Positions 34,888 through 43,676 of a DNA stretch of 64,000 nucleotides are shown one piece after another. The position numbers and the translations under genes were made by a program. The notes beneath the pieces were generated by a model. That model did no database searches. It saw only the letters and a list, made by a program, of their open reading frames with translations, and was not told the DNA's origin. Origin of the DNA: Rhizobium etli_C (lineage in GTDB: Bacteria; Pseudomonadota; Alphaproteobacteria; Rhizobiales; Rhizobiaceae). The stretch is taken from assembly GCF_014198605.1 (NCBI RefSeq), contig NZ_JACIHU010000001.1; one strand, 5' to 3'. Numbering within the stretch: position 1 is the stretch's first letter; each line of letters begins with the position of its first letter.

Positions 34888-36075
34888 ATGACGATCTCCA
34901 GCGGTAACACTGATCGATCGACCCGGCTATGCCGCGACGTGCTCTGCCTCGATGACTTTGAAATGAAGGCGCGGCGGCATCTGCCCAAGCCTCTGTTCGG
35001 TTATATCGCCGGCGCGACCGAAACCAATGCGTCGCTGCGCCACAACGCAGCGGCTTTCCAGGCCTATGCCTTTCAGCCTCGCGTCCTTCGGGACGTCTCG
35101 ATGCGCAGCACCGAGACGAGCCTCTTCGGCAAAACTTATGCCGTGCCGTTCGGCATCGCGCCGATGGGGATCAGTGCTCTGATGGCCTACCGAGGCGATA
35201 TCGTGCTCGCGCAAGGAGCGGACCGATCGGGAATCCCGATGATCATAAGCGGTTCGTCACTCATCCCTCTGGAAGAGATCGCTGCGGCTTCGCCCGAAGC
35301 ATGGTTTCAGGCCTATCTCCCCGGCGAACCCGACCGTATCGACGCTCTCATCGATCGCGTCGCCGCGGCCGGCATCCGCACCCTCCTGCTGACCGTCGAC
35401 GTGGCCACCCTGCCAAATCGCGAAAACAATGTAAGGGCCGGGTTTTCGACGCCTTTGCGTCCTGGTCTGCGCTTGGCATGGCAGGGCATCTCGCACCCGC
35501 GCTGGACCGCGGGCACATTCCTGCGCACGATCGCCCGGCACGGCATTCCGCATTTCGAAAATTCCTATGCCACAAGGGGCGCGCCGATCATCTCCCAGAG
35601 CGTGACGCGTGATTTCGGCAAGCGTGACCATCTCAACTGGAGCCATTTGGAGCGGATACGCAAGAGGTGGTCCGGCAAGCTCGTCGTCAAGGGGATCATG
35701 CATCCTGATGACGCGGCACGGGCTGCCGATACGGGGGCGGACGGCGTGATCGTCTCCAATCACGGCGGCCGCCAGCTCGACGGCACAGCATCTCCCCTTC
35801 AGGTCCTTCCCGAGATTGCGGCACGCGTCGGAGACAGCATTGCCGTCATGCTCGACGGCGGCATCAGGCGTGGAACTGATATCATGAAGGCACTGGCGCT
35901 CGGGGCCTGTTTCGTGTTCGTGGGCAGGCCGTTCCTTTATGCTGCAGCCGTCGCGGGGCTACCGGGCGTGCTGAAGGCGGCGGATATCCTCAAGACGGAA
36001 CTGCATAGCAATATGGCGTTGCTCGGTGTTACCAAGGTGGGCGATATTTCGGCGGACTACATCATCCGCGCATGA
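34888..36075 (+). CDS. FMN-dependent alpha-hydroxy-acid dehydrogenase (LldD/glycolate oxidase family)
   Basis: A 395-residue flavoenzyme oxidising an L-2-hydroxy acid, perhaps L-lactate. Family marks are FGYIAGATETNASLRHNAAAF at the start, PFGIAPMGISALM, the active-site His/Arg in IVSNHGGRQLDGTASPLQVLPEI, and the FMN phosphate site MLDGGIRRGTDIMKALALGA. ATG at 34888 is chosen over the frame opening at 34807. No lactate permease or regulator adjoins it, so the substrate is open. It lies inside the insertion flanked by radC sequences. Confidence 0.92.
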   Translation: MTISSGNTDRSTRLCRDVLCLDDFEMKARRHLPKPLFGYIAGATETNASLRHNAAAFQAYAFQPRVLRDVSMRSTETSLFGKTYAVPFGIAPMGISALMAYRGDIVLAQGADRSGIPMIISGSSLIPLEEIAAASPEAWFQAYLPGEPDRIDALIDRVAAAGIRTLLLTVDVATLPNRENNVRAGFSTPLRPGLRLAWQGISHPRWTAGTFLRTIARHGIPHFENSYATRGAPIISQSVTRDFGKRDHLNWSHLERIRKRWSGKLVVKGIMHPDDAARAADTGADGVIVSNHGGRQLDGTASPLQVLPEIAARVGDSIAVMLDGGIRRGTDIMKALALGACFVFVGRPFLYAAAVAGLPGVLKAADILKTELHSNMALLGVTKVGDISADYIIRA

Positions 36076-36080
36076 ATAAG

Positions 36081-36209
36081 CCGTCGCGCGCTGACATCGA
36101 TATGACGAAGGTGATCATCGACGCGGCGAAAGCACTTGATATCATCGTCCACAACCAGATCATCATCGGCAAGAACGGCAATGTCGGCCTGAAGGGCTGA
36201 CGCTGATAA
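36081..36209 (+). pseudogene. Decayed duplicate of the radC 3' end
   Basis: Reads PSRADIDMTKVIIDAAKA and onward to VGLKG, matching the last 43 codons of radC (from 32968). By my count 22 of 117 aligned bases and 8 of 39 residues differ. A one-base deletion near 36196 turns the final LKLI into an early stop at 36200, yet the alignment continues to about 36209. The piece lacks the His-x-His metal site and cannot be functional. It directly abuts the dehydrogenase gene. Confidence 0.85.
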
Positions 36210-36322
36210 AACACAGGTCCGGCTGAATCGGCGGTCGTAAAACAATCTGTAACATTGACCGGCTACCGATGAGGGGCGACATTTTTGCCGCAAATGATTC
36301 CATTCCAATCCGAGGCTAGAGG

Positions 36323-37729
36323 ATGTTTCAGTACGATCTCGTTGTGGTGGGTAGCGGTCCCGCAGGGCGCCGCGGCGCGATCCAGGCTGCGAAACTCGGC
36401 AAGAAAGTGCTCGTCATCGAGCAGGGCAAGCGCGTCGGCGGCGTGTCCGTTCATACCGGCACCATCCCCTCGAAGACGCTGCGCGAGACGGCGCTCAATC
36501 TCTCCGGCTGGCGGGAACGCGGCTTTTACGGCCGATCCTACCGCGTGAAGCAGGAGATCAGCGCCGAAGACCTGCGCCGCCGCCTGCTGATCACGCTCGA
36601 CCACGAGGTCGAGGTGCTCGAGCACCAGTTTGCCCGCAACCGCGTGCATCATATTCGCGGCAAGGCGAGCTTCGTCGATGCTTCAACGCTGCAGGTGATC
36701 AAGGATGACGGCGAAGTCACCCAGGTCAGCGCCGCCAGCGTGCTGCTCGCCGTCGGCACCAAGCCGTTCCGCCCGGACTACATTCCTTTCGACGGCAAGA
36801 CCGTTCTCGACAGCGATGAGCTGCTCGACATCCAGGAGCTGCCGCGCTCGATGATCGTCATCGGTGCAGGCGTCATCGGCATCGAGTATGCAACGATCTT
36901 CAGCGCACTCGACACCGCCGTCACCGTGATAGACCCGAAGGCGACGATGCTCGACTTCATCGACAAGGAAATCATCGAGGACTTCACCTATCAGCTGCGC
37001 GACCGCAACATGAAACTGCTGCTCGGCCAGAAGGCCGACAAGGTCGAGACGCTCGATAGCGGCAAGGTCGAACTGACGCTCGACAGCGGCCGGCGTCTGA
37101 CGACCGACATGGTGCTCTTTGCGGCCGGCCGCATGGGGGCGACCGACACGCTGAACCTTGAAGCCATCGGCCTCGAAGCCGACAACCGCGGCCGTCTCAA
37201 GGTCAACCCCGAGACGTTCCAGACGTCGGTTCCGAACGTTTACGCTGCCGGCGACGTCGTCGGCTTTCCGAGCCTTGCCTCGACCTCGATGGAACAGGGC
37301 CGCATCGCCGCCCGCGTGGCAATCGGCGCTGTCGCCAAGGAGCCGCCGAAATATTTCCCCTACGGCATCTATGCCGTGCCGGAGATTTCGACCTGCGGCC
37401 TGACCGAAGAAGAGATGAAGGAGCGCGGCATTCCCTATGAATGCGGCATCGCCCGCTTCCGCGAGACCTCGCGCGGCCATATCATGGGCCTCGACACCGG
37501 GCTTTTGAAGCTGATCTTCTCGCTGAAGACGCGCCGCCTGCTCGGCGTGCATATCGTCGGGGAAGGCGCCACCGAGCTGGTGCATATCGGCCAGGCGGTG
37601 CTCAACCTCAAAGGCACGGTCGAATATTTCGTCGAAAACACCTTCAACTATCCGACGCTCGCCGAAGCCTACAAGATCGCCGGCCTCGACGCCTGGAACC
37701 GTATGGGCGACATCAAGTCGGAATTGTAG
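36323..37729 (+). CDS. sthA: Soluble NAD(P)+ transhydrogenase
   Basis: A 468-residue flavoprotein transferring hydride between NADPH and NAD+. The FAD site is VVVGSGPAGRRGAIQAAKLG, the NAD(P) Rossmann motif is IVIGAGVIGIEYATIF, and the C-terminal dimerisation domain includes NTFNYPTLAEAYKIAGLDAWNR. The region where lipoamide dehydrogenases carry the redox disulfide reads HTGTIPSKTLRETAL without either cysteine, as is normal for SthA. The first codon ATG at 36323 lies about 15 bases after GAGG. Confidence 0.94.
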   Translation: MFQYDLVVVGSGPAGRRGAIQAAKLGKKVLVIEQGKRVGGVSVHTGTIPSKTLRETALNLSGWRERGFYGRSYRVKQEISAEDLRRRLLITLDHEVEVLEHQFARNRVHHIRGKASFVDASTLQVIKDDGEVTQVSAASVLLAVGTKPFRPDYIPFDGKTVLDSDELLDIQELPRSMIVIGAGVIGIEYATIFSALDTAVTVIDPKATMLDFIDKEIIEDFTYQLRDRNMKLLLGQKADKVETLDSGKVELTLDSGRRLTTDMVLFAAGRMGATDTLNLEAIGLEADNRGRLKVNPETFQTSVPNVYAAGDVVGFPSLASTSMEQGRIAARVAIGAVAKEPPKYFPYGIYAVPEISTCGLTEEEMKERGIPYECGIARFRETSRGHIMGLDTGLLKLIFSLKTRRLLGVHIVGEGATELVHIGQAVLNLKGTVEYFVENTFNYPTLAEAYKIAGLDAWNRMGDIKSEL

Positions 37730-37784
37730 GCGCACAGCGACAGGGCAGCCATCTCCATCCGGCCACCCAAGGGAGCCGAAGACA

Positions 37785-38588
37785 TTGCGCATCATTTCGC
37801 TGAACGCATGGGGCGGCAGGCTGCATGAGGCGCTGATCGACTATGTCAGGCAGGCCGATCCTGACGTGCTATGCCTGCAGGAAGTGCTGCGGGCGCCGGA
37901 TCCTGGTTCCGGATGGTCGATCTATCGCGACGCGGGGCTGGAATTGCCGCAGCGCGCCAACCTGTTTGCGGAAATCAGCGCCGCCCTACCCCGCCATGAC
38001 GGCTTCTTCTGCCCGACATCGCGAGGCGTGCTCTTCGACGGCGGGACCGCCATTGCCGCCGAATTCGGGCTGGCGACCTTCGTGCGCAAATCGCATTCCG
38101 TCATCGCCCAGGCGATCGACTTCGTGCACGGCAGTTATTCCGCCGGCGGCTGGGGCGAACATCCCCGCCCGCGAAACGCGCATTGCATCCGTCTCTTCAG
38201 CCATGGGGACGCTTCCGCGATTACCATTGCCCATATGCATGGCCTGCGCGACCCAGCCGGCAAGGCCGATACGGCGGCGCGCGAAGAGCAGGCTTTGGCG
38301 CTGGCAGGGCTCATCGAACGGGTCTGGCCCGGCGATGAAGGGCTTGTGGTCTGCGGCGATTTCAACGTCCTGCCCGACAGCACGACCTTTAAGATCCTCG
38401 CCCGATTGGGCCTTTCCGATCTCGTTACCGGAAACGGCCTTGTCGACACGCGAACCTCCTACTATCTGAAGCAGGGCCGCTTTGCCGACTACATGCTGGT
38501 CACGCCGGGGGTCAAGGTTGGCAGGTTCGAGGTGGTCGAGGCGCCCGAGGTCTCCGACCACCGCGCATTGCTGCTCGATGTCGGGTAG
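37785..38588 (+). CDS. Endonuclease/exonuclease/phosphatase family protein
   Basis: A 267-residue Mg-dependent EEP-fold enzyme: MRIISLNAWGGRLHEAL opening, DVLCLQEVLR with the metal Glu, IAHMHGLRD, VVCGDFNVLPDSTTF and SDHRALLLDVG at the end, the full set of family motifs. The substrate could be a nucleic acid, sugar phosphate or lipid. It starts with TTG at 37785, nine bases after GGGAG. It follows sthA by 55 bases and may share its transcript. Confidence 0.88.
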   Translation: MRIISLNAWGGRLHEALIDYVRQADPDVLCLQEVLRAPDPGSGWSIYRDAGLELPQRANLFAEISAALPRHDGFFCPTSRGVLFDGGTAIAAEFGLATFVRKSHSVIAQAIDFVHGSYSAGGWGEHPRPRNAHCIRLFSHGDASAITIAHMHGLRDPAGKADTAAREEQALALAGLIERVWPGDEGLVVCGDFNVLPDSTTFKILARLGLSDLVTGNGLVDTRTSYYLKQGRFADYMLVTPGVKVGRFEVVEAPEVSDHRALLLDVG

Positions 38589-38749
38589 TATATTGAGGAA
38601 GGATGGGCTGCGCGAAACTTTTGCGCGCACCCCCGATTTTTACGCCTTAGTTTAAACCCTGATCAATCGCATCGATACGCCGTGCCTGATTTGTGCTCTC
38701 AACTCCATTTTGCCTCCGGGCAGACGTTTCTAGAGAAAGATAGATACTC

Positions 38750-40519
38750 TTGTCCCATGCTTTGGAAGCCGCTCGCAGACGTTTTCAGCTGATCCTGATC
38801 AAGCCGTCGCATTATGACGATGACGGTTACGTCATCCGCTGGTGGCGGGCGATGATCCCCTCGAATTCGCTTGCGGCTCTCTACGGCATCGCCGCCGAAT
38901 GCGCCGAGCGCCAGGTGCTCGGGCCCGATACGGCGATCGACATCACCGTGATCGACGAGACCAATACGCGCATCGATTTCCCCCGGCTGCTCGCCCAGTT
39001 CAAGCGCCACGGCAATTTCGGCATGGTCGCGTTAGTCGGCGTCCAGTCAAACCAATATCCGCGCGCGCTCGATATCGCCCGGCCCTTCCGCAATGCCGGC
39101 CTGCCGGTTTCGATGGGCGGCTTCCACGTCTCCGGCTGCCTGTCGATGCTCGACGGCAAGGCGGTCGGGCTCGACGCCTGCCGCGACATGGGCATCTCGA
39201 TGTTCGCCGGCGAGGCCGAGGGGCGGCTGGACATGGTGCTACGTGACGCCGCTAGCGGCGAACTGAAGCCGCTCTATAACTTCATGAACGACCTTCCCGG
39301 CATCGGCGGTACGCCGGTTCCCTTCCTGCCGAAGGACAATATCCAGCGCACGCTCGGCCTTAGCACCAGCTTCGATGCCGGGCGCGGCTGTCCCTACCAG
39401 TGCTCGTTCTGCACCATCATCAACGTGCAGGGGCGCAAGTCGCGCTTCCGCTCGGCCGACGATGTCGAAAAGCTGGTGCGGATGAACTGGGCGCAGGGCA
39501 TCCATAAATTCTTCATCACCGACGACAATTTCGCCCGCAACAAGGATTGGGAGGCGATCTTCGATCGGCTGATCGAGCTCAAGGAGCGGGACGGCATTCC
39601 GCTCGGCCTGATGATCCAGGTCGACACACTCTGCCACAAGATCCCGAACTTCATCGAGAAATCCCGGCGTGCCGGCGTCACCCGCGTCTTCATCGGCCTC
39701 GAAAACGTCAATCCGGACAATCTGACCGCCGCCAAGAAGAACCAGAACAAGATCACCGAATACCGCAAGATGCTGCTCGCCTGGAAGGCTGAGGGCATCA
39801 TGACGCTGGCCGGCTATATTCTCGGCTTCCCGGCCGATACGCCGGAATCGATCCGCCGCGATATCGCGATCATCCAGGAAGAGCTGCCGCTCGACGTCAT
39901 CGAATTCTTCATCCTGACACCGCTGCCGGGTTCCGAGGACCATCAGGTCCTGTGGAAGAAGGGCGTCGAGATGGACGGCGATCTCAACATTTACGATGTC
40001 GAACATGTCTGCACTGCGCACCCCAAGATGAGTAGGCAGCAATGGGAAGAGATCTACCACGAGGCCTGGTCGCTCTATTATTCGCCTGATCATATGAAGA
40101 CGCTGCTGCGCCGGGCCGTGGCGACCGGCGTGCCGCTGGCAAGGCTCGTCAAGGTTCTCGTCTCCTTCGCGACCACCGTGCCGCTGGAAAACGTGCATCC
40201 GCTGCAAAGCGGCCTCCTGCGCCTGAAGACGCCGTTGGAGCGGCGCCCCGAACTGCCGCGTGAAAATCCGCTGGTCTTCTGGCCGCGCTTTGCCTGGGAA
40301 ACCTTGAGCAAACATGTTTCGCTCGCCGGCACGATCATCGGCCTGACGATTTCGGCTTTTCTGATTTCACGGGATGCGAAGTCGAAGAGCTACACGGATC
40401 AGGCCCTGACACCCGTCGCGGACGACGAGGAAGAGACGCTCAGCCTCTTCACCAAAACCGCCGGTGGGGCCGCGGCCGTCAGCCATGTCCGGAAAGTTGC
40501 GGAGCTGACACGGCATTGA
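38750..40519 (+). CDS. Radical SAM protein with B12-binding-like N-terminus
   Basis: A 589-residue protein. Residues about 1-180 resemble the cobalamin-binding Rossmann region of class B radical SAM enzymes (VALVGVQSNQYPRALDIARPF). The radical SAM core has its cluster cysteines C214, C218 and C221 in GRGCPYQCSFC, followed by FITDDNFARNKDWEAIFDRL and TRVFIGLENVNPDNL. The last 150 residues contain a hydrophobic segment (HVSLAGTIIGLTISAFLIS) that may anchor it to the membrane. Substrate unknown. The first codon appears to be TTG at 38750; no in-frame ATG occurs before the conserved region. Confidence 0.88.
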   Translation: MSHALEAARRRFQLILIKPSHYDDDGYVIRWWRAMIPSNSLAALYGIAAECAERQVLGPDTAIDITVIDETNTRIDFPRLLAQFKRHGNFGMVALVGVQSNQYPRALDIARPFRNAGLPVSMGGFHVSGCLSMLDGKAVGLDACRDMGISMFAGEAEGRLDMVLRDAASGELKPLYNFMNDLPGIGGTPVPFLPKDNIQRTLGLSTSFDAGRGCPYQCSFCTIINVQGRKSRFRSADDVEKLVRMNWAQGIHKFFITDDNFARNKDWEAIFDRLIELKERDGIPLGLMIQVDTLCHKIPNFIEKSRRAGVTRVFIGLENVNPDNLTAAKKNQNKITEYRKMLLAWKAEGIMTLAGYILGFPADTPESIRRDIAIIQEELPLDVIEFFILTPLPGSEDHQVLWKKGVEMDGDLNIYDVEHVCTAHPKMSRQQWEEIYHEAWSLYYSPDHMKTLLRRAVATGVPLARLVKVLVSFATTVPLENVHPLQSGLLRLKTPLERRPELPRENPLVFWPRFAWETLSKHVSLAGTIIGLTISAFLISRDAKSKSYTDQALTPVADDEEETLSLFTKTAGGAAAVSHVRKVAELTRH

Positions 40520-40536
40520 GCCAAAGTTCCCGCTCA

Positions 40537-40572
40537 AGCGCCTCGCTTGAAGCAAGGTTGATGCGAGGCGCT
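40537..40572. repeat. Inverted repeat between convergent genes
   Basis: AGCGCCTCGC (40537-40546) is perfectly complementary to GCGAGGCGCT (40563-40572), with a 16-nt loop. It lies between the convergent radical SAM and SnoaL-like genes and may act as a transcription stop for both, although neither strand has a T run. Confidence 0.55.
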
Positions 40573-40583
40573 CTGGTGGCAGC

Positions 40584-41006
40584 TTAAGCGACCTGGATTA
40601 TTCGGGTTGTCTCGGCCACCTGTAGCGTGTCGACAAATTCGATGATCTTGACCGGTTTCCCGTCCCTGAAATGGATCTTGTCGACGAATTCCGTGTGGAA
40701 GCTCACGCCGGACGGGATATGTGTGACTTCCCCTTCGCGGTGGGCGAAGACGATCTGCTCATCCTCGTCCACATGGATGCCTGTTGTACTGATCTTGGAT
40801 AGATCCCACACCGTGATAAGCTGCGCTATCACCTGGCGAAAGGCATGGCCGCCCAATTCAGTCGAAAAAGGCGCCAGCCGTGTATTGCCAGCCATCCGGA
40901 AAGTGCAATCCTCTCCGATCAGCGCCAACGTGCCCTCGATATCGCCGCGGTCGCGCACAGCATAGATTTCCTCCACCAATTTCTTCATGTCGTGTTTTGC
41001 AGTCAT
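40584..41006 (-). CDS. SnoaL/NTF2-like fold protein
   Basis: A 140-residue protein of the SnoaL-like NTF2 fold: MKKLVEEIYAVRDRGDIEGTLALIGEDCTFRMAGN at the start, GHAFRQVIAQLITVWDL in the middle and FVDKIHFRDGKPVKIIEFVDTLQVAE at the end. Such proteins may be ketosteroid-isomerase-like enzymes or ligand binders; nothing here fixes the role. It is convergent with the radical SAM gene and upstream of a region that ends in the tig terminator. Confidence 0.82.
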   Translation of the reverse strand: MTAKHDMKKLVEEIYAVRDRGDIEGTLALIGEDCTFRMAGNTRLAPFSTELGGHAFRQVIAQLITVWDLSKISTTGIHVDEDEQIVFAHREGEVTHIPSGVSFHTEFVDKIHFRDGKPVKIIEFVDTLQVAETTRIIQVA

Positions 41007-41101
41007 TTTCAGGTCCCTCCCACCATCAACAAATCTGCATCGAATTATACTTCATTTCAACTATTTGTTGCTACGGATAAACCATGAAAGGCCGGACGGC
41101 T

Positions 41102-41133
41102 GAAAAGAAAAGGCCCCGCACGATGGCGGGGCC
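41102..41133 (-). terminator. Intrinsic terminator of tig
   Basis: On the minus strand the perfect 8-bp stem GGCCCCGC/GCGGGGCC (41133-41126 with 41119-41112) closes a 6-nt loop and is followed by TTTTCTTTTC. It ends the tig transcript about 25 bases after the stop codon. Confidence 0.9.
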
Positions 41134-41159
41134 TTCCAAATTTCAGAACCGGGAAGCGA

Positions 41160-42644
41160 TTATTCGGCGCTGTCCTCGGAAGCCTTCTTCTTCGGAGCAG
41201 CCTTCTTTTTCGGAGCGGCTTCCTCGCCTTCGCCAGCCTCGGCGGCTTCGGTCTTGGCGGCAGCCTTCTTCTTCGGCGCGGCCTTCTTGGTCTCGGCCTT
41301 TGCTTCACCTTCTTCCTCGGCGAGCAGCTCTTCCTTCGTCACCTTCTTGTCGGTGACATCGATTTCGGTCAGCAGGTGATCAATGACCTTCTCTTCGAAG
41401 ATCGGCGCGCGGATCGAAGCGGCTGCACCCGGCTGGCTGCGGAAGAATTCGAGGATCTGCTTTTCCTGACCCGGATACTGACGCAGCTGATCGTAGATGG
41501 CGCGCTGCATTTCGTCTTCGGTGACTTCGACGCCGGCCTTTTCGCCGATTTCGGAGAGAACGAGGCCGAGGCGGACGCGACGCTCTGCAAGCGTCTTGTA
41601 TTCCTCACGCGCCTTCTCTTCGGTCGTGTCTTCGTCCTCGAAGGTCTTGCCGGACTGAGCGAGGTCGTTGTTCACCTGGCTCCAGATGCCGTTGTATTCG
41701 GCGTCGACGAGCGAAGACGGAGTGTCGAACTTGTACATCTCGTCGAGCTGGTCGAGGATCTGACGCTTCAGCTTCTGACGGGTCAGCGAACCGTACTGCG
41801 ATTCGATCTGACCGCGGACGATCTCCTTCAGGCGATCGGCGGATTCGATGCCGAGCTTGGAGGCCAGTTCGTCGTTGATCTCGACCTTGCCAGGCGCTGC
41901 AACCTCCTTGACCGTGACGTCGAAGGTCGCTTCCTTGCCGGCGAGGTTCTTGGCCGGATAGTCGGCCGGGAAAGTCACGGTGATGGTCTTCTCTTCGCCG
42001 GCCTTGACGCCGACGAGCTGGTCTTCGAAGCCCGGAATGAAGCGGCCGGAACCGATTACCAGTTCGGCGCCCTGATCGGTGCCGCCTTCGAAGGCTTCGC
42101 CGTCGACCTTGCCGACGTAATCCATGGTGATGCGGTCGCCGTTGGCGGCCTTGCCGGTCTTGCTCTCGTAGGAACGGGCGCTTTCGGCAACCTTCAGGAC
42201 CTGCTCGTTGACTTCGTCATCCGAGATGTCGATGACTTCGCGCGTGACCTTGATGCCCTTGACCGACTTCAGCTCGATCGGCGGCAGCACTTCGTAGGAA
42301 AGCGTGAATTCGAAATCCTGCTGGGCGGAGAGGATCTTGTCGGCTTCGTCCTTGTCCTCCGTCATGGCGATTTCCGGCTGCGTGGCCGACTTTTCGCCGC
42401 GGCTGGACAGGATGGCGGTCGGCTGTTCGCGGACGATCTCGTTGACGAGCTCGGCCATGATCGACTTGCCATAGACCTTCTTCAGGTGAGCTGCGGGAAC
42501 CTTGCCCGGACGGAAGCCGTTGATGCGGATCTTGTCCTTCACATCGGCAAGACGCTCATTCATCTTGTCTTCCATGTCCTTGGCCGGGATAACGACCTTG
42601 ATTTCGCGCTTCAGCCCTTCAGCGAGCGTTTCGATAACCTGCAT
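41160..42644 (-). CDS. tig: Trigger factor
   Basis: A 494-residue ribosome-bound chaperone and peptidyl-prolyl isomerase. The ribosome-binding domain contains NGFRPGKVPAAHLKKVYG (GFRxGKxP signature). The FKBP-type domain follows (GDRITMDYVGKVDGEAFEGG, about residues 165-245), then the helical chaperone domain. The C-terminus carries about 45 extra residues of Lys/Ala/Glu-rich sequence with repeated KKAAPKKKAA-like units, absent from E. coli Tig. It stands alone with its own terminator. Confidence 0.96.
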   Translation of the reverse strand: MQVIETLAEGLKREIKVVIPAKDMEDKMNERLADVKDKIRINGFRPGKVPAAHLKKVYGKSIMAELVNEIVREQPTAILSSRGEKSATQPEIAMTEDKDEADKILSAQQDFEFTLSYEVLPPIELKSVKGIKVTREVIDISDDEVNEQVLKVAESARSYESKTGKAANGDRITMDYVGKVDGEAFEGGTDQGAELVIGSGRFIPGFEDQLVGVKAGEEKTITVTFPADYPAKNLAGKEATFDVTVKEVAAPGKVEINDELASKLGIESADRLKEIVRGQIESQYGSLTRQKLKRQILDQLDEMYKFDTPSSLVDAEYNGIWSQVNNDLAQSGKTFEDEDTTEEKAREEYKTLAERRVRLGLVLSEIGEKAGVEVTEDEMQRAIYDQLRQYPGQEKQILEFFRSQPGAAASIRAPIFEEKVIDHLLTEIDVTDKKVTKEELLAEEEGEAKAETKKAAPKKKAAAKTEAAEAGEGEEAAPKKKAAPKKKASEDSAE

Positions 42645-42847
42645 GTCTTCCTACCTTCATGTCGTGGCGGCCGTGCCCAGACGCCGTTCGTTTCGATGAG
42701 CACGACGCCGGCTGCGTGCCGCGCGTGGCTTTTCCCAATTCCTGTATCATTCCGCCAAAAGGGGAACGGCACTCACTTCCGAGTATTCGGAACAACCTTC
42801 GGTCATTCGGGGACAACCAAGTTCTCAGTCTCCCCCTGCAAACAGCC

Positions 42848-42932
<85 letters not shown>

Positions 42933-43085
42933 GTCCACAGAACCGCATGCCTATGCCTGCGCATGAGGCCTTCCGGAGCGCGGCGTCTCTATATCACCCG
43001 ATTTGGTCGAGGCAAAGGAAAAATGAACGGCAAATGACAGCGGATTTGCGCCTTAAAAGCGCCCCTGCCCCGAAGGCTTGCGGGA

Positions 43086-43676
43086 TCAGTAAAGCGGCTC
43101 GTCGTAAACCGGCTTGCCGTTGACGAGCAGGCTGCGGATCTGCGCGCTTCCGTCCGCTGAAACGCGCGCCGCTATGGCGACGTTGCCATCATTGCGCGCC
43201 TGCTCCAGTGGTTTACCCTGACCTTCGGGGACGTAATAACGCTCGATGCCGTATTCGACACGGATGCTCTCGCCCGCAGCCAATCCGCCACTATAGAATG
43301 GCTGGCTGCGCAGGATCACCGTCTCCGGCTGTGGCGGCAGCGTTTGGAAGGACGATTCGGTCACCGTCCAGAAACCGTCCGCCTGCTTCTTCAACCGGAC
43401 CCACAGCGTGCGTTCGCCCGGCTCGGCCGGAATGCCGCCGGAAACCGTCTGCACCGGCACGGTGGAAATGTCATAGTTCAGGACGACATAATCGCCGCGC
43501 AGGAAATCGCGCGGATCGACCGGGGCCGTCTTCAGCAGCACTTCGGCGCCATTGCTGAGAATCGACGCCCGGCTCTGGATGATCGTGCCGAGGATTATGG
43601 TCTGCAGGCCGGCGACGATGACCGCCGAAAGCAGGTAGCCCTTGCCGGACTGCAGCTTTGTCATCAACGAACTCAT
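43086..43676 (-). CDS. GDYXXLXY domain protein
   Basis: A 196-residue membrane-anchored protein: one N-terminal transmembrane helix (LLSAVIVAGLQTIILGTII) followed by an extracytoplasmic domain containing the name-giving motif RGDYVVLNY near residue 60 and a C-terminal FYSGGLAAGESIRVEYGIERYYVPEGQG. Function unknown. Its ATG overlaps the stop of the DUF2157 gene (ATGA), the usual pairing for these two families, so they probably form one membrane complex. Confidence 0.9.
   Translation of the reverse strand: MSSLMTKLQSGKGYLLSAVIVAGLQTIILGTIIQSRASILSNGAEVLLKTAPVDPRDFLRGDYVVLNYDISTVPVQTVSGGIPAEPGERTLWVRLKKQADGFWTVTESSFQTLPPQPETVILRSQPFYSGGLAAGESIRVEYGIERYYVPEGQGKPLEQARNDGNVAIAARVSADGSAQIRSLLVNGKPVYDEPLY

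Noticed and set aside
36323..37729. Loss of the redox disulfide in a lipoamide-dehydrogenase-like protein
   Set aside because: Absence of both cysteines is normal for soluble transhydrogenase SthA.
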